Assembly (NCBI RefSeq): GCF_017876405.1
Contig: NZ_JAGINW010000001.1
Span: forward strand, 2,369,203 to 2,433,202
Source of the DNA: Kibdelosporangium banguiense
Lineage (GTDB): Bacteria; Actinomycetota; Actinomycetes; Mycobacteriales; Pseudonocardiaceae
Reading direction: 5' to 3'
Length of the DNA: 64,000 nt
A program made the position numbers and the translations under genes. Position 1 is the stretch's first letter. The number at the start of each line of letters is the position of its first letter. A model generated the notes under the pieces. That model was not told where the DNA came from. It worked only from the letters and a program-made list of their open reading frames with translations, and made no database searches. Below, piece after piece: positions 10,212 to 18,380 of this stretch.

Positions 10212-10739
10212 GTGAGAGCGGTGGTGGCCGGTTCGGGAGCCGGGGCGGCGTCCGGTGTGGACGCGCAGGCGGCGTTCTCCGCGTTGTTCGACGGGTCCTT
10301 CGAGCCGATGAAGCGACTTGCGTACCTGCTTGGTGCGGACGACCCGGAGAACATCGCGCAGGAAGCCTTTGTGCGTTTGCATGACCGCTGGCACACGTTG
10401 TACGACGACAGCAAGGCGTTGCCGTACCTGCGCGCGATGGTCGTGAACCTGAGTCGCTCGCGATTGCGACATCTGCGGGTGGTGCGAAAGACGCCGCCGG
10501 ATGTGATGCTCGATGAGCTGTCGGCCGAGACACACGCCATGGCCAGGCAGGAGCACAAGCGGATCAGGGAGGCGCTGGGCAAGCTGTCGCGGCGGCAGCG
10601 CGAGGTGCTGGTGTTGCGCTACTGGCTGGACCTGGATCAGGCCGCGATCGCCGAGACCCTCGGCGTGGCGGTCGGCACGGTCAAGGCCACCACGTCGCAC
10701 GCCATGAACAACCTGCGCAAGCACCTGGAGGAAGGGTGA
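10212..10739 (+). CDS. SigE-type ECF RNA polymerase sigma factor, copy 1
   Basis: 175-residue ECF-type sigma factor. Region 2 holds FEPMKRLAYLLGADDPENIAQEAFVRLHDRW; region 4 holds LSRRQREVLVLRYWLDLDQAAIAETLGVAVGTVK. GTG 10212 is aligned with the start of copy 2 (the leaders of the two genes are also similar); GTG 10197 is an alternative. Its stop overlaps the GTG of the next gene (10736) by 4 nt, the usual arrangement for a sigma and its membrane-bound partner. Bases 10321-10453 are identical to 11621-11753 in copy 2. Confidence 0.9.
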   Translation: MRAVVAGSGAGAASGVDAQAAFSALFDGSFEPMKRLAYLLGADDPENIAQEAFVRLHDRWHTLYDDSKALPYLRAMVVNLSRSRLRHLRVVRKTPPDVMLDELSAETHAMARQEHKRIREALGKLSRRQREVLVLRYWLDLDQAAIAETLGVAVGTVKATTSHAMNNLRKHLEEG

Positions 10740-11482
10740 CCGACGAGCTGGAGCGCAAGCTGCGCTCGGCACTCACCGAGATGGCCGATGAGGTGCGGCC
10801 GAGCCATCACCCCTGGGCTGAGCACCAGCGCCGGATCTCGGCTCGCAGGAGCCGTAGGCCTTTGCTGATGGCGGCCGTCGCGGCCGCGGTCGTGGCGTTG
10901 ATCGCCGTACCCGTGATGATCCTGCAGATGCGGTCGGATCCGGTCCAGGCCGCCGACATCCCAGAGCCGTCCGCGCCGCCGACCCAGACGACGACGTACT
11001 CGTCGGGGCGCCAGCCCGACGGCAGCTTTGAGCCACAGGCCGGGGAGAAGGTCCTCACCCCGCCGGTCGTGTTGACGAGCGAGGGATCTTCCGGCGACTA
11101 TGTCCGGACTTTGGCGTACACCACGGAACGGGACGGTCTGAGGTTCCTGTGCCTCACGGTGGTCAGAGGGCAGGACACACCCGTGATCAAGGGCACAGCC
11201 GGTTCGGACTGCTCGCAGCTGAGTCCGCCGCGGGCCGGTAAGTACGTCTGGGGCAGCCGTCTGGTGACGTCCACCTCGTCGAACGCGCAGATGCTCTACG
11301 TGGCATCCCCGCCGACCGACAGCGTCCTCGTGCGACTGGCTGATGGGTCCTATGCGGGGTCTCTCCGGCTTTCACAGGCCGACGACGGTTTCTCCGTGTT
11401 CACTGTCTATTTGAGCTCGAACAAACCGCCCGCCGCCTTCACTGCCAGGGACAAGGCGAAGGCAACCCTGGAGAACGGCTAA
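10736..11482 (+). CDS. membrane-anchored partner of sigma copy 1 (putative anti-sigma factor)
   Basis: 248 residues: a cytoplasmic N-terminus (DELERKLRSALTEMADEV), one span at about 38-62 (PLLMAAVAAAVVALIAVPVM) and an extracytoplasmic domain of about 180 residues with two Cys. The translational overlap with the sigma gene and the topology fit an anti-sigma factor, but no zinc-binding HxxxCxxC motif is present. So the assignment rests on context (inference). The first 46 bp of the coding region after the start are nearly identical in the partner of copy 2. Confidence 0.7.
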   Translation: MTDELERKLRSALTEMADEVRPSHHPWAEHQRRISARRSRRPLLMAAVAAAVVALIAVPVMILQMRSDPVQAADIPEPSAPPTQTTTYSSGRQPDGSFEPQAGEKVLTPPVVLTSEGSSGDYVRTLAYTTERDGLRFLCLTVVRGQDTPVIKGTAGSDCSQLSPPRAGKYVWGSRLVTSTSSNAQMLYVASPPTDSVLVRLADGSYAGSLRLSQADDGFSVFTVYLSSNKPPAAFTARDKAKATLENG

Positions 11483-11514
11483 ACCCGGGGTCATCGGAGT
11501 GCGTCAACGGGGGT

Positions 11515-12039
11515 GTGAGTGCAGTGGTGACCCGCCCGGAGGCTAGACCGTCCAGAATGGACTCGATGGCGGCGTTCTCGACACTGTTCGATGAGTCCTT
11601 CGAGCCGATGAAGCGGCTCGCGTACCTGCTTGGTGCGGACGACCCGGAGAACATCGCGCAGGAAGCCTTTGTGCGTTTGCATGACCGCTGGCACACGTTG
11701 TACGACGACAGCAAGGCGTTGCCGTACCTGCGCGCGATGGTCGTGAACCTGAGCCGATCCCGGCTGCGACATCTGCGGGTGGTGCGAAAGACGCCGCCGG
11801 ATGTGATGCTCGATGAGCTGTCGGCCGAGACACACGCCATGGCGAGACAGGAGCACAAACGGATCAGGGAGGCGCTGAGCAAGCTCTCCCGCAGGCAACG
11901 GGAAGTTCTGGTGTTGCGCTACTGGCTGGACCTGGATCAGGCCGCGATCGCCGAAACGCTCGGTGTCGCTGTCGGCACGGTCAAGGCAACGACGTCACAC
12001 GCGATGACGAACCTGCGCAAACACCTGGAGGAGTGGTGA
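11515..12039 (+). CDS. SigE-type ECF RNA polymerase sigma factor, copy 2
   Basis: 174 residues and very similar to copy 1 over its full length; regions 2 and 4 are the same apart from a few residues. Two long blocks are identical at DNA level, including silent sites (11621-11753 and about 11766-11843), while flanking codons differ at third positions. GTG 11515 follows GGGGG at 11509-11513 closely; in-frame GTGs at 11524 and 11527 are alternatives with better spacing. Its stop (TGA 12037-12039) shares its A with the ATG of the next gene. Confidence 0.9.
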   Translation: MSAVVTRPEARPSRMDSMAAFSTLFDESFEPMKRLAYLLGADDPENIAQEAFVRLHDRWHTLYDDSKALPYLRAMVVNLSRSRLRHLRVVRKTPPDVMLDELSAETHAMARQEHKRIREALSKLSRRQREVLVLRYWLDLDQAAIAETLGVAVGTVKATTSHAMTNLRKHLEEW

Positions 12040-12809
12040 TGGACGAGCTGGAGCGCAAGCTGCGCTCGGCACTCACCGAGATGGCCGAGGGGGTGCCGCC
12101 GAGCCACAACGCCTGGACTGAGCAGGAGCGTCGGCTTGCCCTGAAAAGTCGACGCAATCGAGTTCGACCAGCGCTTATGGCGGCCGTGGCAGCGGCGGTG
12201 GTGGCGCTCGTCGCGGTCCCGGTTGTGATCTTCAACGTCCGCAACGCGCCGGTGGATGCGGGCGCCGTGCCGCTGGTGACCGACACGCCAGATGCGTCGC
12301 CACGGTCTCGTCCGTCGTCGGACCAGGGGAAGAAGGTCGGCTACCGTTCGCTGGGCGATGAGCAGCTGTCGACCGACCCGATGGTCATCGGCATGCTCAG
12401 CCCGGCCAAGGAACCGGTTGCCGTGTACGCGTACACCGTCCGCACGGCCAAAGGGCTTGACCAGCTGTGCTTCGCCCAGAACAGGGAGGGCCAGGAGATC
12501 AACGGTTCCGAGCAGGCGAAGTACGGTCAGCCGCAGTGCTCGCCGCTCACCAGGCCGAAGACCGGTTTCTCCTGGGGCGTGCGGCAGGCGCCGGGCAGCG
12601 GCAACGCCGGCGCGACCTACTTGTACGTGATGTCGCAGCCGGCCGCCACTCTCATGCTCCGTGATGCCAACGAGCGGCTGATCGTCGCGCAGCAGAAGTC
12701 CACCGGTGCCGAGTTCACGGTGTTCGTCGGCTACATGGACTCGAAGCAGCCGCCGAAGGCGTGGACCGTCCGGGACATCGACACCAGGGTTCTGCAGAAC
12801 GGACCGTGA
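12039..12809 (+). CDS. membrane-anchored partner of sigma copy 2 (putative anti-sigma factor)
   Basis: 256 residues starting MDELERKLRSALTEMAEGV. One span lies at about 44-66 (ALMAAVAAAVVALVAVPVVI), followed by an outer domain with two Cys and a conserved tail (VFVGYMDSKQPPKAW) parallel to copy 1 (VYLSSNKPPAAF). The outer domains of the two copies have diverged far more than the N-termini, as expected if the two systems sense different signals but use interchangeable sigma-binding ends (inference). A terminator follows directly. Confidence 0.7.
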   Translation: MDELERKLRSALTEMAEGVPPSHNAWTEQERRLALKSRRNRVRPALMAAVAAAVVALVAVPVVIFNVRNAPVDAGAVPLVTDTPDASPRSRPSSDQGKKVGYRSLGDEQLSTDPMVIGMLSPAKEPVAVYAYTVRTAKGLDQLCFAQNREGQEINGSEQAKYGQPQCSPLTRPKTGFSWGVRQAPGSGNAGATYLYVMSQPAATLMLRDANERLIVAQQKSTGAEFTVFVGYMDSKQPPKAWTVRDIDTRVLQNGP

Positions 12810-12833
12810 ACACCAGGTAAACGGCTGGTGTTC
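12808..12833 (+). terminator. Rho-independent terminator of the sigma/partner locus
   Basis: GAACACCAG - 8 nt - CTGGTGTTC (9-bp perfect stem starting within the stop codon) followed by CGTTTTC. It separates the second sigma/partner pair from phoX copy 1. Confidence 0.75.
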
Positions 12834-12889
12834 CGTTTTCCCACCGGCCGACCTAGTGTCAAGTTCCTCCCGAACGGACTGGAGGAGCC

Positions 12890-14929
12890 TTGACCCCACC
12901 ACGTATCCGGTTGCCGCTGCTGCACGACGGCGGTCGCGCCCAGGTGACCTGCGAGTACAAGTGCGGCAACGCCTGTGCGCACGAGCCGCCGAATCCGTCG
13001 GGGAACGACTACATGGGTGACATCGTCACCGATGTGATCAGCCGTCGGCGCGCCCTGCAGGCAGGTGCGGCGGTGGCCTTCACCGCCACCGGGATCGGCA
13101 GTCTGAGCGGGAGCGCCGCGGCGGACGAGCAGCGTGGTGGTGGCCACACGCCGGGCCTGAACTTCGACCGCGTCCAGCCGAACACTCTGGATGCCGTGGT
13201 CGTCCCGAAAGGCTATGAGCAGGCGATCGTGATCCGCTGGGGCGACCCGGTGCTGCCTGGCGCGCCGAAGTTCGACTTCGACAAGCAGACCGCCGCTGCG
13301 CAGGCCAAGCAGTTCGGTTTCAACAACGACTTCGCCGCGCTGATGCCGTTGCCCGGCGACAACCAGCTGCTGGTGACCAATCACGAGTACACCAGCGAGA
13401 ACTTCATGTTCAAGGGATACAGCTCGGCGAACCCCACCCGGGAGCAGGCCGAGATCGGCTGGGCCGCGCACGGCCTGAGCGTGGTCGAGGTCGAGCCCGT
13501 CCGCCGGTCCGGCGCTCTCAGACCGGTGATCGGCCGATACAACCGGCGGATCACGATGACCACGCCGTTCAGGATCACCGGTCCGGCCGCGGGCAGCGAC
13601 CTGCTCAAGACCTCGGCCGACCCGACCGGCACGGTCGCGCTGGGCACGTTGAACAACTGCGCGGGCGGCGTGACGCCGTGGGGCACGATCCTGTCCGGCG
13701 AGGAGAACTTCAACCAGTACTGGGCCAACGCCGGCCAGACGCCGGAGCCGGTGAAGTCACGGGCCGTGCGCTACGGCGTCACGACCGGGGCCACCGCCCG
13801 CAAGTGGGAGCGGTTCGACAAGCGGTTCGACATGCTCCAAGAGCCCAACGAGGTCAACCGGTTCGGCTATGTCATCGAACTCGACCCGAACGACCCCGAC
13901 TCGACGCCGGTCAAGCACACCGCCCTCGGTCGCTTCAAGCACGAGTGCGCGAACATCCGCGTGGCGCGCGACGGCCGCGTGGTTGCGTACTCCGGCGACG
14001 ACGAGCGTTTCGAGTACCTCTACAAGTTCGTCTCCAAGAACAAGATGCGTCCAGGCAACAGCAAGGCCGCGCGCCGCTACAACATGACGCTGCTCGACGA
14101 GGGCACGCTCTATGTCGCTCGCTTTACCGGCGACAGCCCGGCCAGTGAGATCGACGGCACCGGGAAACTGCCGTCCGACAAGCGGTTCGACGGTTCCGGC
14201 GAGTGGATTCCGCTCGCCAGCGGCAATCGGTCGTTCGTGCCCGGGATGACCGCCGAAGAGGTCTACGTCTTCACGCGGCTGGCCGGCGACAAGGTCGGCG
14301 CGACCAAGATGGACCGGCCAGAGGACGTCCAGGCCAGCCCGAAGACCGGCAAGGTCTACGTGGCGTTGTCCAACAACGTCGAGCGCGGTGTCACACCTGG
14401 CAAGGAGAGCGCGACCGAGATCAACCCGCGTAACAACAACAAGCACGGGCACGTTCTCGAACTCACCGAGCACGACCCGTTGTCGCTGCGGTTCGACTGG
14501 TGGCTGTTCATGGTGTGCGGCGATCCGAACTCGCCGGACACCTACTTCGCCGGTTTCCCGAAGGACCAGGTCAGCCCGATCACCAGCCCGGACAACGTGG
14601 CGTTCGACCAGTACGGCAACCTGTGGATCGCAACGGACTCCGCCAACGCGCTCGGCATCAACGACGGGCTGTACGGCGTGCCAGTCGACGGTCCGCAACG
14701 CGGCAACCTCAAGTTGTTCCTGACCGTCCCGCGCGGTGGTGAGACGTGCGGACCGATCGTCCAGGAACGCGTGGTCACGGTCTGCGTGCAGCATCCCGGC
14801 GAGGTCGACGGTGCCAACGCGGACAACCCTGTGTCGCATTGGCCGGACGGCGGCGCAAGCCAACCGCGACCGGCTGTGGTCGCCGTATGGAAGCCTGGCC
14901 GCCACGGCCCGGACCGCATCGGTTCATAA
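12890..14929 (+). CDS. phoX: PhoX-family phosphatase (DUF839), Tat-exported, copy 1
   Basis: Predicted calcium/iron-dependent alkaline phosphatase of the PhoX family, exported folded by the Tat system. 679 residues. Unusual N-terminus: about 50 residues precede the twin-arginine signal (SRRRALQAG, Arg52-54) and contain C21-x3-C25-x3-C29-x-H31. The signal ends near SAAADEQ. The mature part contains SGEENFNQYW, NRFGYVIELDPNDP, TALGRFKHE and MDRPEDVQ, all conserved in copy 2. TTG 12890 follows GGAGGAG at 12881-12887 with short spacing. Arsenal for scavenging organic phosphate is the expected role; no PHO-box could be identified. Confidence 0.88.
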   Translation: MTPPRIRLPLLHDGGRAQVTCEYKCGNACAHEPPNPSGNDYMGDIVTDVISRRRALQAGAAVAFTATGIGSLSGSAAADEQRGGGHTPGLNFDRVQPNTLDAVVVPKGYEQAIVIRWGDPVLPGAPKFDFDKQTAAAQAKQFGFNNDFAALMPLPGDNQLLVTNHEYTSENFMFKGYSSANPTREQAEIGWAAHGLSVVEVEPVRRSGALRPVIGRYNRRITMTTPFRITGPAAGSDLLKTSADPTGTVALGTLNNCAGGVTPWGTILSGEENFNQYWANAGQTPEPVKSRAVRYGVTTGATARKWERFDKRFDMLQEPNEVNRFGYVIELDPNDPDSTPVKHTALGRFKHECANIRVARDGRVVAYSGDDERFEYLYKFVSKNKMRPGNSKAARRYNMTLLDEGTLYVARFTGDSPASEIDGTGKLPSDKRFDGSGEWIPLASGNRSFVPGMTAEEVYVFTRLAGDKVGATKMDRPEDVQASPKTGKVYVALSNNVERGVTPGKESATEINPRNNNKHGHVLELTEHDPLSLRFDWWLFMVCGDPNSPDTYFAGFPKDQVSPITSPDNVAFDQYGNLWIATDSANALGINDGLYGVPVDGPQRGNLKLFLTVPRGGETCGPIVQERVVTVCVQHPGEVDGANADNPVSHWPDGGASQPRPAVVAVWKPGRHGPDRIGS

Positions 14930-15064
14930 CCTGCGGTAACCAGCCGATTCTCCCGTGCGACGGCAGAGGGTGTTAGCCCGGCGTTCACCTGGATGTCGGC
15001 TATGTCTTCCCTGCCCCGCTTACGGTTCGGCCGTTCCGGACTGACCTTTTACGGGAGGCCTCGC

Positions 15065-17125
15065 GTGTCCTCACGCCCCGAGCCTGGCCGCTTGCTGCCT
15101 TTGCTCACGACCAACCACTACGGGCGGTCGGCGGTCACGTGCCGCTACCGCTGTAACAACGCCTGCTCTCACGACGCGCCCAACACGTCTGACAACGAGT
15201 ACTTCGGTGACGTGGTCCGTGATGTCGTTCGCCGCCGCGGCATGCTCAAGGCGGGCGCTGTGCTCGCCGTCGCCGGCGCTGGTGTCGCCTCGTTGAGTGG
15301 CACCGCGACGGCCGCACCTGCCGACACCGAAGTGCAGCGCCACAACCGGCCAGACCGGCGGGACGGGCTGAACTTCGACCCGGTTGCGCCGAACACCGAG
15401 GACCGGATCGTCACCGCAGAGGGCTACGACCAGGCGGTCGTCATCCGCTGGGGCGACGCGGTGCTGCCCGGCGCACCGAAGTTCGACTTCGACAAGCAGA
15501 CCGCCGCCGCACAGGCCAAGCAGTTCGGCTTCAACAACGACTTCTGCGGCCTGGTCCCGCTGGGCCACAACCGCTGGCTGATGGGCTCGAACCACGAGTA
15601 CACGTCCGAGACCTTCATGTTCAAGGGCTACAGCGACGCCAACCCGACCGAGGAGCAGGTCAAGATCGGCTGGGCGGCGCACGGCTTCTCGGTCGTCGTG
15701 GTGCAGAAGGACTTCTGGTCGGGCAAGCTCGTGCCCAAACTGGACCGGTACTACAACCGCCGGATCACCGTCACCACGCAGTTCGCGTTCGACGGCCCGG
15801 CCGCGGGCAGCAAGTACCTGCAGACGTCGGCCGACAAGACCGGCCGCAAGGTCTTCGGCACCTTCGGCAACTGTGCCGGCGGCGTGACCCCGTGGGGCAC
15901 GATCCTGTCCGGCGAGGAGAACTTCGACGGTTACTTCTGCAGCCCCACCACGCCGACCGACCCGCGCGTCACCCGCTACGGCAAGATCGCCACGGCGACC
16001 GCCCGCAAGTGGGAGCGGTTCGACAAGCGCTTCGACATCACCCAGGAGCCCAACGAGTTCAACCGCTTCGGCTGGATCGTCGAGATCGACCCGAACGACC
16101 CGAACTCGACGCCGGTCAAGCACACCGCGCTCGGCCGCTTCAAGCACGAGGCGTGCAACATCCGCGTCGCCTGCGACGGCCGCGTGGTCGCCTACATGGG
16201 CGACGACGAGCGCTTCGACTACATCTACAAGTTCGTCTCCAAGAACCGCATCAAGCACGGCGACAGCCAGCGCGTGCGCGAGGAGAACAAGAAGCTGCTC
16301 TCCGAGGGCACGCTCTACGTCGCTCGCTTCACCGGCGACAGCCCTGCCAGCGAGATCGACGGCACCGGCAAGCTGCCCTCCGACGGTGAATTCGACGGCA
16401 CCGGCGAGTGGATCCCGCTGGTCAGCGGCAACAAGTCCTTTGTGGACGGATTCACCGCCGAAGAGGTCTACGTCTTCACCCGTCAGGCCGCCGACAAGGT
16501 GGGCGCCACCAAGATGGACCGCCCCGAGGACATCGAGCCGAACCCCAAGACCGGCCGCGTCTACGCCGCGCTGACCAACAACACCGACCGTGGCGTCGTG
16601 GCCGGCAAGGAAGGCCCCACCGAGATCAACCCGCGCATCGGCAACAAGCACGGCCACGTCCTCGAGTGGGAGGAGCGCGGCAACGACCCCACCGCCACGA
16701 AGTTCTCCTGGAAACTGTTCCTGGTCTGCGGCGACCCAGCCTCGCCCGACACCTACTTCGGCGGCTACGACAAAACCCAGGTCAGCCCGATCTCCTGCCC
16801 GGACAACGTGGCGTTCGACAAGCGCGGCAACCTCTGGATCTCCAGCGACGGCAACGCCCTGAAGTCCAACGACGGCCTCTTCGCCGTCCCGACCGAAGGG
16901 AAGTACCGGGGCCGCGTCAAGCAGTTCCTGACCGTGCCCAAGGGCGCCGAAACCTGCGGCCCGGTAATCGAAGACGACTTCGTCCTGGTATCCGTGCAGC
17001 ACCCAGGCGAAATCACCGGCGCCAGCGCCGACAACCCCCTCTCCCACTGGCCAGACGGCGGCACCAGCCAGCCCCGCCCCTCAGTAGTGGCAATCTGGCC
17101 CCGCCGCGGCCCAATCTGCGACTGA
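15065..17125 (+). CDS. phoX: PhoX-family phosphatase (DUF839), Tat-exported, copy 2
   Basis: 686 residues and similar to copy 1 throughout. It has the same pre-Tat Cys/His motif (C26-x3-C30-x3-C34-x-H36), a twin-arginine signal VRRRGMLKAG (Arg56-58) with a cleavage region near TATAAPAD, and the same catalytic-region blocks (SGEENFDGYF, TALGRFKHE). GTG 15065 is chosen because GGGAGG at 15053-15058 is 6 nt upstream; the ATG at 14993 has no site. It lies 135 nt after copy 1 and probably arose by tandem duplication. A strong hairpin terminates it. Confidence 0.9.
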   Translation: MSSRPEPGRLLPLLTTNHYGRSAVTCRYRCNNACSHDAPNTSDNEYFGDVVRDVVRRRGMLKAGAVLAVAGAGVASLSGTATAAPADTEVQRHNRPDRRDGLNFDPVAPNTEDRIVTAEGYDQAVVIRWGDAVLPGAPKFDFDKQTAAAQAKQFGFNNDFCGLVPLGHNRWLMGSNHEYTSETFMFKGYSDANPTEEQVKIGWAAHGFSVVVVQKDFWSGKLVPKLDRYYNRRITVTTQFAFDGPAAGSKYLQTSADKTGRKVFGTFGNCAGGVTPWGTILSGEENFDGYFCSPTTPTDPRVTRYGKIATATARKWERFDKRFDITQEPNEFNRFGWIVEIDPNDPNSTPVKHTALGRFKHEACNIRVACDGRVVAYMGDDERFDYIYKFVSKNRIKHGDSQRVREENKKLLSEGTLYVARFTGDSPASEIDGTGKLPSDGEFDGTGEWIPLVSGNKSFVDGFTAEEVYVFTRQAADKVGATKMDRPEDIEPNPKTGRVYAALTNNTDRGVVAGKEGPTEINPRIGNKHGHVLEWEERGNDPTATKFSWKLFLVCGDPASPDTYFGGYDKTQVSPISCPDNVAFDKRGNLWISSDGNALKSNDGLFAVPTEGKYRGRVKQFLTVPKGAETCGPVIEDDFVLVSVQHPGEITGASADNPLSHWPDGGTSQPRPSVVAIWPRRGPICD

Positions 17126-17138
17126 GCCAGCCTTCCCC

Positions 17139-17177
17139 GGCTTCGAGCGCCAGCACCACCACCTGGCGCTCGAAGCC
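17139..17177 (+). terminator. terminator hairpin of phoX copy 2
   Basis: Perfect 15-bp inverted repeat (17139-17153 with 17163-17177) and a 9-nt CA-rich loop, 14 nt after the stop. There is no T-run, as is common for actinobacterial terminators. Confidence 0.7.
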
Positions 17178-17320
17178 ACCCACCCCCAGACACCTCCAGA
17201 CCCCACGCGGCCCCCACCCAACTGCCAGACCCGCCGAAACCCCAGGCCCACCCAGCCCTCGCCAAAGAGCCCGCACGCCCGCACCTCAAGCCGTCTTGCC
17301 CACCCCTTGTGTATAGACAT

Positions 17321-17432
17321 GCCCCCGCCCATCCCGGGGGGCGTCCCTGGTCCAGTCTATCGGTGATAGGGCGAGGAACGGCCTGTTCGAGAGGGTTGTG
17401 GACAACAGGATTTGCGAGTGGGCCGTTCGCAC
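17321..17432 (-). repeat. repeat element, empty copy A (minus)
   Basis: Read on the minus strand: a 23-nt word at 17432-17410 identical to 51909-51931; a DnaA-box-like TTGTCCACA (17405-17397); then about 35 nt; then CGATAGACTGGACCAGGGA (17362-17344), which includes the -10-like word TAGACT; then a hairpin with GCCCCC/GGGGGC arms (17342-17321). The junction CAGGGA/CGCCCCCC is the same sequence that flanks the group II intron at 51998/53925, so this is an unoccupied insertion site. Confidence 0.75.
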
Positions 17433-17588
17433 TGAGGTTTGCAGGTCAGCGCCTCGCGCCGCTGGGAGCCTCTGACAAGGATCCGCCACCAAGATGGCTT
17501 GTCGGTCCCGAACCTGCCTCCGGCCCCCGAATCCAGCCTATCGCCACCCACCGACAGAACCGGCTCCCCCAAGATCCACAGCAGGGAG

Positions 17589-17700
17589 TTGTCCACAGCC
17601 CGGCATCTGTCCACGGTCGACGCCGAAAACCCCTGTCGGTCTCCCCCGTCCGATAGACTGGAGCAGGGCCGCCCCCCGGGTTTCGGGTGGGGGCTGTTCT
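17589..17700 (+). repeat. repeat element, empty copy B (plus)
   Basis: Contains TTGTCCACA (17589-17597), CTGTCCACGG (17607-17616), CGATAGACTGGAGCAGGG (17651-17668) with -10-like TAGACT, and a hairpin GCCCCC...GGGGGC (17671-17694) followed by T-rich TGTTCTTTTG. The spacing from CTGTCCAC to CGATAGA is about 35 nt, as in copies A and C. The SDR gene starts 33 nt downstream, so this copy may provide or attenuate its transcription. Confidence 0.7.
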
Positions 17701-17732
17701 TTTGTGAAGTGGGCGATTTTGGGGGTTGGTTG

Positions 17733-18380
17733 GTGAAGACGGCGCTGGTGACTGGGGCTTCGGGAGGGATTGGCGCGGCGGTCGCCAGGGCTCTCGCGGC
17801 GACACATGATGTCTGGCTTGGCGGGCGCAAGATTCCCGAAGGGCTGCCTGGCCGGGCGTGGCCAGTTGATCTGCGGGACTTCGCTTCGCTGGAGCGGGCC
17901 ACGGCTGAGATCGGCGATCTGGACGTGCTTGTGCACAGTGCGGGCGTGAGCCGGATCGGGCCGTTGGAGCAGACCTCGGTCGATGTGTGGCGGGAGACGC
18001 TTGAGCTCAACGTGATCGCGGTGGCGGAGTTGACCCGGGTACTTCTGCCCAGGCTGCGCGCTGCCAATGGGCACGTCATCCTGATCAACTCTGGTGCGGG
18101 GATACTGGCCCACGCCAACTGGGGTGCGTATGCGGCGAGCAAGTTCGCGTTGCGGGCCTTTGCGGACGCGTTGCGCGCCGAGGAGCCGGAGCTTCGGGTG
18201 ACCACGGTTTTTCCGGGCCGGACCGACACGCAGATGCAGCGGGATGTGCGTCAGGCTGAAGGCGGCGACTACGAGCCGGAGAAGTACCTGAAGCCCGAGA
18301 CTGTCGCCGCCGCCGTTCTGAATGCCATCAACACGCCTGGTGACGCGCACCCGACGGAAGTTGTCATCCGCCCGCGATGA
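17733..18380 (+). CDS. short-chain dehydrogenase/reductase
   Basis: 215-residue classical SDR with cofactor motif TGASGGIG (7-14), NAG-equivalent HSAG (68-71), catalytic Ser120, Tyr133 and Lys137 (GAYAASK). NADP(H) preference is suggested by the Arg after the second strand (GGRK). GTG 17733 is chosen: a G-run at 17721-17725 is 7 nt upstream and the protein begins exactly at the Rossmann strand. The 3' end overlaps the convergent amidohydrolase by 17 bp. Substrate unknown. Confidence 0.85.
   Translation: MKTALVTGASGGIGAAVARALAATHDVWLGGRKIPEGLPGRAWPVDLRDFASLERATAEIGDLDVLVHSAGVSRIGPLEQTSVDVWRETLELNVIAVAELTRVLLPRLRAANGHVILINSGAGILAHANWGAYAASKFALRAFADALRAEEPELRVTTVFPGRTDTQMQRDVRQAEGGDYEPEKYLKPETVAAAVLNAINTPGDAHPTEVVIRPR

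Larger units (their letters stand above)
17178..17732. other. gene-free spacer with two facing repeat elements
   Basis: About 555 nt without a convincing gene. It holds two copies of a repeat element in opposite orientation (17321-17432 minus, 17589-17700 plus), each ending in a GC hairpin. Open frames across it have no family resemblance or ribosome binding site. Confidence 0.6.

Noticed and set aside
17439..17732. N-terminal extension of the SDR
   Set aside because: The extension would run through the repeat element and hairpin; the protein is complete from GTG 17733.
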